A stretch of DNA of 62,328 bases from assembly GCA_934435195.1 (NCBI GenBank), contig CAKSAJ010000015.1, positions 1-62,328 of the forward strand. The letters run 5' to 3'. Numbering within the stretch: position 1 is the stretch's first letter; each line of letters starts with the position of its first letter. The stretch is from an uncultured Schaedlerella sp. Lineage in GTDB: Bacteria; Bacillota; Clostridia; Lachnospirales; Lachnospiraceae. Below the pieces are notes generated by a model. The model did not search any database. It worked only from the letters and a program-made list of their open reading frames with translations, and had not been told where the DNA came from. Of this stretch, positions 55,501 through 62,328 are shown piece after piece. Both the position numbers and the translations under genes were made by a program.

Positions 55501-56248
55501 GTTCCGGACAGACAGTTTGGCTTCCTGTTACTATTCCATTTTCCGGTACTTGACAATGATCCAGCCAATATGTAAAAAGAGGCTGAACAATTTCTTTATT
55601 CCTCATGGCAAGTACCCTGATTATAATGGAAAGTTCCTGATAGCTCTCTCCGATTGCATTCTCATGCTGTTCATTCGGTTCCAAAAGATAACTTCCTCGT
55701 AAAACCTGGCATGGTTTTCCCTCAAACTCATCAGCTGTTATGGTATACTGTACTTCATTTTTTGCAGACAGCCACCCCATTGCATCTGTGTCAAACTGTA
55801 TCTCAGAAGAATTACCAGGAAGAACAAATTCAAAATGTAATGTACCAGTACGATAATAGGTATCTGGTGCATCATCCCGTACTTTTGTCTGAAAATATGT
55901 GGTATAAGTTACCTGATCAAAACTTCGTACCTTTGCGTCGAGCTCCGTTGCATCATTTCCATCTTCATCTGCTTCCTCTGCCGCATCCCAGGGTGCAGTC
56001 CCGGTTCGAATAGATGTCCCGGTAGAGCTTCCCGAATCAGTCACCATTCCTGCTGCCGAAATATAAGCATAATCACCGTCCAGATGTTCATTGGAGGCTC
56101 TCTGAATTTCATTTTCCTCTAACTTTTCCTGTTCTGTCATCTCTTCATCAGACAACTGCAAGTTTTCTTCTGCCAATACCGGTAGAATATTCACTGCTAA
56201 AAGCAACAGAACCAAACACAGTCCTATGAGTCTTTTGCTCCGTCTCAT
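52583..56248 (-). CDS. large surface-anchored pilus adhesin (tip protein)
   Basis: A 1,221-aa exported protein. Residues 1-26 are a signal peptide ending VLAEE. The middle is a long beta-rich region with Tyr/Asp/Asn-rich segments, without a domain I can name. A CnaB/SpaA-like stretch lies near 870-1170. The C-terminus carries a wall-sorting signal PPDTGIRLPS (about 1,179-1,188), a hydrophobic span and an Arg/Lys-rich tail. As the first gene of the operon with pilin and sortase behind it, it is best explained as a pilus tip or ancillary adhesin. The ligand is unknown. Confidence 0.85.
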   Translation of the reverse strand: MRRSKRLIGLCLVLLLLAVNILPVLAEENLQLSDEEMTEQEKLEENEIQRASNEHLDGDYAYISAAGMVTDSGSSTGTSIRTGTAPWDAAEEADEDGNDATELDAKVRSFDQVTYTTYFQTKVRDDAPDTYYRTGTLHFEFVLPGNSSEIQFDTDAMGWLSAKNEVQYTITADEFEGKPCQVLRGSYLLEPNEQHENAIGESYQELSIIIRVLAMRNKEIVQPLFTYWLDHCQVPENGIVTGSQTVCPEHRELEYKTITPPEVTVTAAPRYNIQIKTCDDRAQYVDNFSFDSGNDYAMNKDAGTTYGRIHVLGITVQMVGKTAEHGLRGCELPDGSDLTFQVDLSSKFLGTNGTEYDVTDTYAPLVWSMEGNDKNDRTKQQYDERLITGTYKFASGGAPFNKDNYYYYTCADGGVWTGMQTDNTVSVRVENYTIDLNLNKLPYTDSNKNQNNYDYYDPNSIKNYWDVQTACFSAGELWVIQPFYDKTGNYVVDKYGTGTFNLTVQDSDLQVIGQSAQNNSVTQMKQDDDSRTLSMALEKPGTIDHSVNYQKYGVVAYGSSLTDGCYEDGKDWILAGGSLNIQEMLKHNSAEGMNTGTAYDDLVKFDDAFFVLEGIQTGSSAGLSNMKEQFLYGAKPDKTGWNHSGLEPQEDGYDTEMMETTADELIFFSSLEDLKDAGYVCVAVLWEARGLASAQSTNRYFALQGHVADTAQDGAVYMVTHSAQAWNRNDVQQEAAEYLNKDSMSLSDEDYIMYMQEVFPSRDSDEPLSYENDYPKAFWVNNSQSRDGLRTYQKAEYGPEGYLGGSAGVSYGDSCLVVLFTTKITKDIAQTNANGLEKIAYDIDTGQRIADYRLNLSAKRTAGESITEGASITTDLYVEDTLPVGLTYIEGSAYWGGTYKESEDGLQGTVSDGIAMEPEIKKNDDGTTTLLWTLKDVEVTEEKTTIFAPVYYSCLIGTPDNVTTDVKNNDQLLNRALVWGSKEQKREFNSTNENLAELSIQVTKNNAISISKLTKTPLVEVGEPMQFTLNVGNNGANDMDMIALDGFPYNGDGRGSSFSGECQVTELIIKNLDLLKFIELYYSNSEEDRGKISPNYAKTGFESEKWIKLSVDSTTGKANLPENFAPVAIAAVGKLPVRATLKIDLTMLLPDGKAGDRVVNSLSCENLKTEAGSSIIIPQPEVPPDTGIRLPSNRRFPKWVFAGSILLIGNGMIRRRKRKNR

Positions 56249-56283
56249 CTAATACATTCCTTCCTATATTTTTTCGAAGACGG

Positions 56284-56312
56284 ATTTTAACAGTAGTTAC
56301 CTCTCGAGACAA
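56284..56312 (-). promoter_or_regulatory. promoter of the pilus operon
   Basis: On the minus strand -35 TTGTCT (56307-56312) and -10 TAAAAT (56284-56289) are 17 nt apart. The weak -35 fits a promoter that depends on an activator. Confidence 0.65.
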
Positions 56313-56321
56313 TATCTAATT

Positions 56322-56351
56322 CGTAACAGGTATTTTTTCTTTCGTAACTTG
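56322..56351 (-). promoter_or_regulatory. LytTR-type direct repeat upstream of the pilus promoter
   Basis: Two 9-bp copies CAAGTTACG (56343-56351) and CCTGTTACG (56322-56330) are separated by 12 bp on the minus strand, the spacing used by AgrA/LytTR regulators. The proximal copy ends 9 bp upstream of the -35. The LytTR regulator is encoded 8 kb away at 48188. Confidence 0.72.
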
Positions 56352-56416
56352 CAAATATGATGATAGGAATGGAAAATACAGTGCATATTCAGAGCCTTTA
56401 TTTCCTGCTTTACTAC

Positions 56417-56562
56417 CAGCTCGTTCTATCACCTTTTCAACCCACAGGGAAGTTATTACTCGAATGCTTCGATACTTTCAAGGCGAGGGGCTCGTCAAAC
56501 TCTCACGCGGCAAAATCACAATCCTTGATTCGAAAAGACTGGAAACACTACAAAAATCATAA
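56417..56562 (+). pseudogene. C-terminal remnant of a Crp/Fnr-family regulator
   Basis: The plus-strand frame ending at 56562 reads THREVITRMLRYFQGEGL, then VKLSRGKITILDSKRLETL, matching the end of the HTH of Crp/Fnr regulators (REVVSRML..., GLV-L-RG-I-I-D). The N-terminal sensor and the first HTH helix are missing and the upstream part is disrupted. Crp/Fnr genes often neighbour CoA-disulfide reductase and thioredoxin genes, so this is probably the decayed local regulator of the next unit. Confidence 0.75.
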
Positions 56563-56583
56563 AACTGTTTTTCTATAACATGT

Positions 56584-56642
56584 AAAAAATCCTCCATTTA
56601 TCAGAATTATGAAAGTCATTCTAATAAATGGGGGATCTTTTT
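56584..56642. terminator. bidirectional terminator between the remnant and the reductase gene
   Basis: ATCCTCCATTTAT pairs with ATAAATGGGGGAT around a loop, with AAAAAA on the left and TTTTT on the right. Confidence 0.85.
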
Positions 56643-56679
56643 ATACTCCGAAAAATTTATAAAAATATTTTGTTTATTT

Positions 56680-58371
56680 CTAATAATCCATGCCACATGC
56701 ATATGCCCTTTCAATCAGCGCACGGTCATTAACCACTGCATCATAAAAGCGGAATCCACCAGAAAAGTTGTATGTTTCATATCCATTTCCTTCCAGAATA
56801 CGGCTCGCAATATAACTGCGCAGACCACTTTGGCATATCAGATACACAGGCTTTCCTTTCTCAATTTCATTGATTCGTTCTCGCAGTTCATCTACAGGAA
56901 TATTTTTAAATCCATTAATATGGCCCCTGCTAAATTCACCTACCGTTCTCACATCCAGCAACACAGCATTTTTATCTTTAGAAATCTTATCCATATCTTC
57001 CAAATGCCATTGTTTTAAGACTCCTTTTGCTATATTGTCTATCATGAATCCAGCCATATTTACAGGATCCTTGGCAGAAGAATAAGGCGGTGCATATGCC
57101 AGATCCAAATCCTTCAGCTGGGTTGCCTTCAGCCCTGCATGAATTGCTGTTGCCAGCACATCAATACGTTTATCAACTCCTTCATATCCAATAATCTGAG
57201 CACCAAGCAAACGATAAGTCTCTTTTTCAAAAACCACCTTCATGGTCATCACTTTTCCACCAGGATAGTAACCGGCATGACTCATAGGAGAAAGAATTAC
57301 TGTATCTACCTCTAATCCTGACTTTTTGGCATTGGTTTCATTGATACCTGTAGTGGCTGCTGTCATATCAAACACTTTGATAACGGAGCTTCCCTGACTG
57401 CCCAAATAACGACTATCACCTCCACAAATATTATCAGCGATGATCCTTCCCTGTTTATTGGCAGGTCCCGCTAAAGAGATTAACGCATCATTGCCAGTAA
57501 CATAATGTTTTACCTGAACTGCATCACCTGCAGCATAAATATCCGGTACAGAGGTTTCCATTCTGTCATTCACTACAATACTTTCCTTGATGCCAAGTTC
57601 CAGACCAGCTTCTTTTGCTAATGCTGTGTCTGGAGTAACTCCGATTGCCAGCACTACCATATCTGCCTGAATGGATGGATTATCTTTCAATAGAACCTCC
57701 ACTCCATTATCTTTTTCTTTAAATCCTTCTACTGTATAGCCAAATACCAGTTTTATTCCATGCTTTCTCATTTCATTATGGATCATGGATGCCATATCCG
57801 GATCAAAAGGATTCATCAGCTGCTTAGGTCGTTGAACAATTGTAACATCCATGCCAAGCTCCTTCAAATTTTCTGCCAGTTCCAGACCAATAAAACCGCC
57901 ACCTGCCAATACAGCCGATTTTGGATGATTCTTATTTATATATTCCTTTATCCGAAAAGTATCTTCTACTGTACGAAGTGTAAAAAGTTTATCAATGCCT
58001 ACTCCAGGAATCTTTGGCTGTGTAGGTTTAGCGCCCGGAGAGAGAATAAGTTTATCGTAATTTTCTTCAAATACTTCACCATTCTCCAAATTTTTCGCTG
58101 AAACCGTTTTACGTTCCGGATGTATGGAGATAACTTCATGATGAATTTTCATATTAATACGGAAGCGTTTAAAAAAACTTTCGGGTGTCTGTAGTGTAAG
58201 TTCTTCCGGATCTGTGATCACATCTCCAATATAATATGGAAGCCCACAATTTGCATAGGATATATATCCTGATTTTTCAAATACTGTTATTTCTGCATAT
58301 TCATCCAGTCTGCGTATTCTTGCTGCGGCTGTAGCTCCTCCGGCTACACCGCCTACGATTATTACCTTCAT
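56680..58371 (-). CDS. CoA-disulfide reductase with C-terminal rhodanese domain
   Basis: A 563-aa FAD flavoprotein of the CoADR/Npsr class. It has the FAD motif IIVGGVAGGATAAARIRRL (about 4-22), the active-site Cys in YANCGLPYY (about 43), the NAD(P)H motif VLAGGGFIGLELAENL (about 153-168) and GDAVQVKHY for FAD. The rhodanese domain (about 465-555) has the catalytic Cys in ICQSGLRSY. It would reduce CoA-disulfide or persulfides and help manage thiol or sulfane sulfur. Start 58371 is chosen because AAAGGTGG lies upstream; the longer frame is rejected. It lies 20 nt downstream of thioredoxin. Confidence 0.92.
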   Translation of the reverse strand: MKVIIVGGVAGGATAAARIRRLDEYAEITVFEKSGYISYANCGLPYYIGDVITDPEELTLQTPESFFKRFRINMKIHHEVISIHPERKTVSAKNLENGEVFEENYDKLILSPGAKPTQPKIPGVGIDKLFTLRTVEDTFRIKEYINKNHPKSAVLAGGGFIGLELAENLKELGMDVTIVQRPKQLMNPFDPDMASMIHNEMRKHGIKLVFGYTVEGFKEKDNGVEVLLKDNPSIQADMVVLAIGVTPDTALAKEAGLELGIKESIVVNDRMETSVPDIYAAGDAVQVKHYVTGNDALISLAGPANKQGRIIADNICGGDSRYLGSQGSSVIKVFDMTAATTGINETNAKKSGLEVDTVILSPMSHAGYYPGGKVMTMKVVFEKETYRLLGAQIIGYEGVDKRIDVLATAIHAGLKATQLKDLDLAYAPPYSSAKDPVNMAGFMIDNIAKGVLKQWHLEDMDKISKDKNAVLLDVRTVGEFSRGHINGFKNIPVDELRERINEIEKGKPVYLICQSGLRSYIASRILEGNGYETYNFSGGFRFYDAVVNDRALIERAYACGMDY

Positions 58372-58391
58372 CTTTTTTCCACCTTTCCTCA

Positions 58392-58697
58392 TTAAAGCAT
58401 TTCTAAAATTGCATTCTTAGGTCTTACCCCGGAAACCTGCTGAATAATCTTCCCATTTTTCATGACAACTAAAGTCGGAATGCTCATAATACCGAACTTA
58501 TTTGCCAGTTCAGACTGCTCATCTATATTGATTTTTTCAACTTTGATATCTGCACGTTCACTCGCAATCTCCTCTACGACAGGAGCCAACATACGACAAG
58601 GGGCACACCAAGGAGCCCAAAAATCCAAAAGAACGGTTTTCTCGGAATTCATTATTTCATTTTGAAAATTATTTTTATTGATATTAATAGCAGACAT
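58392..58697 (-). CDS. trxA: thioredoxin
   Basis: A 101-aa protein-disulfide reductase of normal length. The active site is WCAPC (about residues 29-33), with Ala replacing the usual Gly; FWAPWCAPCRML and the cis-Pro motif IMSIPTLVV are present. AAGGAGG lies upstream of the ATG. It is cotranscribed with the CoA-disulfide reductase, and the pair fits a thiol-redox module. It is a common paralogue near sulfur-handling genes rather than necessarily the housekeeping thioredoxin. Confidence 0.95.
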   Translation of the reverse strand: MSAININKNNFQNEIMNSEKTVLLDFWAPWCAPCRMLAPVVEEIASERADIKVEKINIDEQSELANKFGIMSIPTLVVMKNGKIIQQVSGVRPKNAILEML

Positions 58698-58842
58698 TTT
58701 ACAGCCCTCCTTGTTTTTTCTTTGATGGCTTTATTATAATCTGAACTTCATTTATTTTCTGTGATATCATCACATTATTATCATGATTAATTTTTAAGAA
58801 TTTATTATTAAAACAGAATAGATGAATGATGTATCTTATAAA

Positions 58843-58879
58843 GAATGGCTGCCTTTTCTCCAATGATCAGACAGCCATT
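58843..58879 (-). terminator. terminator of the Nudix gene
   Basis: AATGGCTG pairs with CAGCCATT on a 21-nt loop just after the Nudix stop, followed by CTTTAT on the minus strand; a weak terminator. Confidence 0.55.
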
Positions 58880-58893
58880 TCTCATAAAATTCT

Positions 58894-59361
58894 TTAATAC
58901 AAATTTCCCACATATCCATCTGCTTCCAGATGTATATAGCACTCATCCACCTGCTCCGATTCCAAAATCTGCAAAACATGTTCCATACCTGTAGCAAGTT
59001 CTCTTGTTTTTAACTCTTCCAGCGGAATCCAATAAACTCTTCCTTCCTCAGAACTCTTCAATTCTCCGGTAAACTTATCCGCTTTATACAGGGTAATGAC
59101 ATAGTGCACACCACTCTTATGCCAATGATATAATCCTCCAAGCTTTGGTGCTTCAATCGTAAGTCCTGTTTCTTCCCAGACTTCCCGAATCATAGATTTC
59201 TGAAAAATCTCATTTGCTTCTACGTGACCGCCTGGAAAAGTTGTACCAGTATAGCTATCATTTACTTTATCCAGAGCCAGTACGTTTCCTTTATGATCCT
59301 GAATCATACACATATTCATAAAACAGGCCTTCTCAATCCGACTCTCTTCTTTTTCATTCAA
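58894..59361 (-). CDS. Nudix hydrolase
   Basis: A 155-aa hydrolase of nucleoside diphosphate derivatives. The Nudix box GGHVEANEIFQKSMIREVW-EETGL (about residues 42-66) is complete, with its Glu and Arg-Glu residues. It resembles MutT-like proteins that clean up oxidised nucleotides; the substrate is not shown. Its start overlaps the end of the YaiI gene by 8 nt, so the two are one transcription unit. Confidence 0.9.
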   Translation of the reverse strand: MNEKEESRIEKACFMNMCMIQDHKGNVLALDKVNDSYTGTTFPGGHVEANEIFQKSMIREVWEETGLTIEAPKLGGLYHWHKSGVHYVITLYKADKFTGELKSSEEGRVYWIPLEELKTRELATGMEHVLQILESEQVDECYIHLEADGYVGNLY

Positions 59362-59809
59362 ATTTCTCCCGAACCATCAAAAGCATTTTTTCAAAAGACT
59401 GTGCAAATCTTTCATCGTCTTCAGATGTCCGTTTTTTCGGTCCCTTGATATGATTCTTATGGGAACTTCTTCTTGCTTTTTTATTCAAATGACGTTCCAT
59501 GAGCATCTGATCAATATTGTCATTCGTGTACCATTTGCCCGATTGATGAATGGCATAAGCACCTTTTCCCAGCGCCATTGCAGCCACACCATAATCCTGT
59601 GATACGACAATATCTCCTTTATGGCAGATACTGATCAATTTATAATCCACCGCATCTGCTCCTGCACCAACAACAATAACTTCACTATAATCTGATGACA
59701 AGACATGATTCGTATCACACAGCAATGTTACCGGAACATTATGCTCTTTTGCAATTTTTTCAACGATACCTACTACTGGACAGGCATCTGCATCAACAAA
59801 TATTTGCAT
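59354..59809 (-). CDS. YaiI/YqxD family protein (DUF188)
   Basis: A 151-aa protein of the DUF188 family. The N-terminal FVDADACPVV (about 4-13) is the family signature, a PIN-like acidic cluster, and VSQDYGVAAMALGKGA (about 74-89) follows. A Lys/Arg-rich tail ends the protein. DUF188 proteins resemble PIN nucleases but their activity is not settled. It overlaps the Nudix gene downstream. Confidence 0.9.
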   Translation of the reverse strand: MQIFVDADACPVVGIVEKIAKEHNVPVTLLCDTNHVLSSDYSEVIVVGAGADAVDYKLISICHKGDIVVSQDYGVAAMALGKGAYAIHQSGKWYTNDNIDQMLMERHLNKKARRSSHKNHIKGPKKRTSEDDERFAQSFEKMLLMVREKFE

Positions 59810-59833
59810 CTTTCTATCTCTCCTTATGAGCTA

Positions 59834-60052
59834 TTAGATAAATAAACTCTGTTGCTCGTATTCTGCATCTTGCTTTAACTGAAGTGCATCTGCAAGCATT
59901 CTTGACTGCATCCAGTTGGCTACCACGATAAAAGCATTGTCTGGATTTTTATATTTTGCAATATCAGTGAGTGAAATGTAAGCATCTTCATTAACAACAT
60001 CGCCCATCACTGTGATTTCTGTTCCATTGGCATCTATTTTCATATTCTTCAT
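59834..60052 (-). pseudogene. truncated KilA-N-domain protein
   Basis: A 72-aa frame. Its middle reads ISLTDIAKYKNPDNAF, then VVANWMQSRM, matching the start of KilA-N, a phage-type DNA-binding domain usually over 100 aa. After NWMQSRM the sequence turns into LADALQLKQDAEYEQQSLFI, unlike the family, and stops. It is probably a cut-down relic whose end was replaced. Start 60052 is chosen by the AGGGGTG upstream. It marks the edge of a mobile-element scar that continues to the window end. Confidence 0.65.
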
Positions 60053-60204
60053 ATTTCTCTTCACCCCTCTCATGTTATTTTTCAACCATACTTCACACTT
60101 GTGCTACAAGTATATCACACACCATCTTCCAAATAAATTCACAGTTAAATTTTTACGTTGATAACAAAATTCCATGTCTATTTCCTTGAAATATAACATA
60201 GTAG

Positions 60205-60240
60205 AAAAACGACAGGCAATCCCGTAGACTGCCTGTCATC
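60205..60240 (-). terminator. terminator downstream of the type III toxin gene
   Basis: GACAGGCA pairs with TGCCTGTC around an 11-nt loop, followed by GTTTTT on the minus strand. It is the only clear structure in the 350-bp gap 60053-60405; the rest is AT-rich and shows nothing I can name. Confidence 0.75.
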
Positions 60241-60405
60241 TAAAATAACCCATATCAAATTTTAATTATTCAAACTCGCGTGCGGATAGGATAATCTAGG
60301 TACTTTTCAGTACACATTTGTGTTGTTTTGTATTCATATTCTCTGAATTTTATCTGGTATTTTTCTCGTACCAAATTATTAGAGCCAAAATAGAGCCAGA
60401 TAAAA

Positions 60406-60876
60406 CTATTTTTTCTGCTTTAATTGCTCCAATATTGATAGTACATCCGGCTGTGTCGGCATGAACTTCACACCACGCTTTAACATTCCCAACACTTTTC
60501 TCGCTTTTTGTTCGATTACCTTTGCCGTATGTTCACTGGTCAACATCAAATGATTTCCGGCAATCGTGTACTCTCGTTCTATGTATTCTTCTGTAATCGG
60601 AAACATATCTTGTATTAAAAATACACTTTCTCGACTATCATCCAATTTCACAATATGCAGAATATCACAAGGTTTTCCCGCTTGTTCCTTCTTCTCTATT
60701 ATTTTCCGAAACTTATCTATTCTACTAGAAAGCGGTATCATCCAATAAATCCCTGTAGTATTATCTTCAAAACAATAATAATGTGGTCTATTGCCTGCTT
60801 TATTCCCCTTGAGATATGGATCAGGCATATCTTCAAAAAATCTGTCCTTTATGATATAAAATCCTGTTTTCTTCAT
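60406..60876 (-). CDS. cptN: type III toxin, CptN/ToxN-AbiQ-like endoribonuclease
   Basis: A 156-aa protein beginning MKKTGFYIIKDRFFEDMPDP, with GNRPHYYCFED (about 24-34), YWMIPLSSRIDKF (about 40-52) and LTSEHTAKVIEQKARKV (about 117-133), matching CptN-type toxins of the ToxN/AbiQ superfamily, which cut RNA and are held by a repeat RNA. The start at 60876 is set by AGAGAGG 9 nt upstream; the longer frame runs into the RNA repeats and is rejected. It lies behind a terminator and a repeat array exactly as in type III systems. The locus is flanked by integrase and KilA-N relics, so it probably came with a mobile element. Confidence 0.88.
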   Translation of the reverse strand: MKKTGFYIIKDRFFEDMPDPYLKGNKAGNRPHYYCFEDNTTGIYWMIPLSSRIDKFRKIIEKKEQAGKPCDILHIVKLDDSRESVFLIQDMFPITEEYIEREYTIAGNHLMLTSEHTAKVIEQKARKVLGMLKRGVKFMPTQPDVLSILEQLKQKK

Positions 60877-60904
60877 TCGCTCCATCCTCTCTGTGGAAAT
60901 ATGG

Positions 60905-60933
60905 AAAAAGTCCCCCGCCTTTCGGCGAAGGAC
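60905..60933 (-). terminator. terminator between antitoxin RNA and toxin
   Basis: GTCC..CGCC pairs with GGCG..GGAC with a GAAA-type loop, followed by TTTTT. In type III systems a leaky terminator at this place sets the ratio of antitoxin RNA to toxin mRNA. Confidence 0.88.
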
Positions 60934-60941
60934 TAAACTTA

Positions 60942-61031
60942 CAACCCAACCACTTATATACCGCATATCGGTCAGCGGTAAACTTTCAACCCGACCATTT
61001 ATATACCACATATCGGTCAGTGGTAAACTTT
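60942..61031 (-). ncRNA. cptI: type III antitoxin RNA, two 45-nt repeats
   Basis: Two exact-period 45-nt repeats lie at 61031-60987 and 60986-60942, differing at only a few positions. Each can form a pseudoknot: ACCAC pairs with GTGGT, and the loop GACC pairs with the downstream GGTC. In the second repeat the stem becomes ACCGC with GCGGT, a compensatory change that supports the fold. A partial third unit (AAGTTTAG) follows. Each 45-nt piece would be cut by the toxin and bind one toxin molecule, as known for the family. Confidence 0.87.
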
Positions 61032-61032
61032 C

Positions 61033-61072
61033 TTTGTACTAATATACTACCAAGTACAAAGCGGAAAGTCAA
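61033..61072 (-). promoter_or_regulatory. promoter of the type III system with inverted repeat
   Basis: On the minus strand -35 TTGACT (61067-61072) and -10 TAGTAT (61044-61049) are 17 nt apart. An inverted repeat TTTGTACT / AGTACAAA (61033-61060) covers the -10, possibly an operator. Confidence 0.7.
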
Positions 61073-61266
61073 TAGAACTATCCATTAAAATTATATGCTA
61101 CATACACAAAAATATTCGAATTCGCCAACCGAACCTTAATACTATGCTTTTTGCATGGGAAATATTATACATTTTGATTTTCTTTGATACCTGTTTTCCA
61201 ATAATATCAATTACCTGAACATCTGTTATCAGATTATTCTTAGAAGAATGTTAACACATCATCACA

Positions 61267-62232
61267 CTATACATAGATTGCAATCGGAATAACGATAAAT
61301 GCCGGACCTGAGATTTCCGTTCTTAATTTAGGAAGATTAAACGCTACCAACTCCGGACTATTGAAAGCTGATAAAAATTCTTTTTTACTCTCAGAATCTA
61401 ATATTCCCAAACTGGTTTTCCTAAGTAGATCGATTTTTTCATTTTCATCATGACATATCTTTATTATTTTTCCTAAAACTTTAAATCGACCACCAAGTAA
61501 TTCAGATATATTATCGTTGGATAAATATTTTTCCTGTGCAGATAATACTAACGTTACATTCTCATTTTCCACAATAAAATCTCCCGTAATGCATTCTTTA
61601 ATATTTATTTCATTTCCAGCTTTGCAAAATAATAAATTATTATTTGTTAAAGCCACTCGAAATTTCGAAAATAGTGAAACATTTGTATGAACTTTTTCAC
61701 TTTTAGAACTTTCTCTGTCACTCTCCGTAGAATCCCCATTTATATGTGCATTCAGCTGGATTTTTAACAATTTCTCCAAAATGTTTTTCGTAGAAAATCC
61801 AGTTTCTATTTTGGTATTGATTTTATCTGCACTTTCATAAGAAGTACTTACCTCACTAACCTTAGAAAAGCCATCTTCAATTATAGCTAACATATCCAAA
61901 ACAATTTTCTCATTTAAATAGACTGGAATAACCAACTGTTCACCGATACGCATTCCGGTCCAGTACAACAAAAGAAACGCCATTCTTGTTTCCGGCTTAT
62001 CACTTACTGTCTCCAGAAAAGCATTGAACTCTTCCTGTGGAATCTCACAAGTATCTTCCACACCATAGAAACGCTTCACAAAATACTTTGTCGGAACTTT
62101 TCCTCTAAGCGTCAGATAGCCCTGTTCTTCCAGTTCCTTGTTCAGATTTCCGATGATCTCATAAGCCGATGTCTGTTTTACTTCAAGAAGTTCACATATA
62201 TCGGCCACCTTTAAAAATAATTTGTTCTGCAT
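61267..62232 (-). CDS. chimeric gene: excisionase-like HTH + integrase fragment + unknown domain
   Basis: A 321-aa frame made of three unlike parts. Residues 1-58 match ICE excisionase/small HTH proteins (KVADICELLEVKQTSAYEII). Residues about 64-97 match the interior of a tyrosine integrase up to its first catalytic Arg (FLLLYWTGMRIGE). From residue about 99 (VIPVYLNEKIVLDMLA) to the end it resembles DUF6414-type proteins of unknown function. AGGAGGT lies 8 nt upstream of the ATG. The joints suggest deletions that fused three genes in frame. Whether it is still functional is unclear. Confidence 0.6.
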   Translation of the reverse strand: MQNKLFLKVADICELLEVKQTSAYEIIGNLNKELEEQGYLTLRGKVPTKYFVKRFYGVEDTCEIPQEEFNAFLETVSDKPETRMAFLLLYWTGMRIGEQLVIPVYLNEKIVLDMLAIIEDGFSKVSEVSTSYESADKINTKIETGFSTKNILEKLLKIQLNAHINGDSTESDRESSKSEKVHTNVSLFSKFRVALTNNNLLFCKAGNEINIKECITGDFIVENENVTLVLSAQEKYLSNDNISELLGGRFKVLGKIIKICHDENEKIDLLRKTSLGILDSESKKEFLSAFNSPELVAFNLPKLRTEISGPAFIVIPIAIYV

Positions 62233-62328
62233 AATCAGTACCTCCTGTGTTTTGAATATTTATCTCTTCATATACTCTGTACTGGCAGATACAAAATCGG
62301 ACATCATTTTCCGAAATTTTGCAAATTA

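Noticed and set aside
62260..62328. Partial gene entering from the right edge on the minus strand
   Set aside because: The frame ends in FVSASTEYMKR but has a TAA only 22 codons upstream inside the window, so it is too short to call; it may be a relic.

Overview
The window reads as chromosome of a low-GC, anaerobic gut Firmicute, most likely a member of the Lachnospiraceae. This rests on the gene styles (tandem DegV proteins, PadR-DUF1700-DUF4097 operon, DUF134-NifX fusion, CptN-type toxin, FctA/class B sortase pilus) and on strong AGGAGG ribosome sites and AT-rich sigmaA promoters. Species cannot be fixed from the sequence. Most genes lie on the minus strand.

Layout. 1-10.4 kb: two tRNA-Gly genes, proC, a base-excision glycosylase, selB, araA with a divergent AraC regulator, a secreted SH3/NlpC/3D wall hydrolase, a LysR regulator and cytidine deaminase. 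A family of GGGGACGG-type palindromes sits at four gene ends. 10.4-11.8 kb is gene-poor and holds a convergent Fst/par-like type I toxin-antitoxin locus, a degenerate ~53-bp repeat array and a 241-bp fold-back element. 11.8-15.3 kb: SpoU methylase, YdcF, SseB-like and a MATE exporter. 15.4-27.9 kb: a four-gene operon made of a MATE exporter fused to an RsbW-type kinase domain, a trimodular NRPS ending in a reductase (2,996 aa), a STAS anti-anti-sigma protein and a sodium-coupled amino-acid transporter. 28-38.7 kb: a large lipoprotein divergent from an orphan GHKL kinase, a SulP permease, two DegV proteins, a GMP synthase lacking its glutaminase domain, and the PadR envelope operon. 38.9-42.9 kb: a creatininase, a solute:sodium symporter, an unlisted 52-aa membrane peptide and a divergent PucR regulator. 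43-48 kb: a polyferredoxin, a structured repeat, DUF134-NifX, an MBL hydrolase, a fragment of a CoA-disulfide reductase gene, and an EAL phosphodiesterase. 48.2-56.4 kb: a LytTR/GHKL two-component system facing a pilus operon (adhesin, signal peptidase, FctA pilin, sortase B) whose promoter carries a LytTR-type direct repeat. 56.4-62.3 kb: a Crp/Fnr remnant, CoA-disulfide reductase-rhodanese, thioredoxin, Nudix, YaiI, then a mobile-element scar with a truncated KilA-N gene, a type III toxin-antitoxin system (CptIN-like) and a chimeric excisionase/integrase/unknown gene.

The most interesting units are the NRPS operon (predicted peptide aldehyde with its own exporter and a signalling module), the two RNA-antidote toxin systems, the creatininase-transporter module, and the pilus locus with its LytTR operator. 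All functions are inferred by reading translations; no database search was run.
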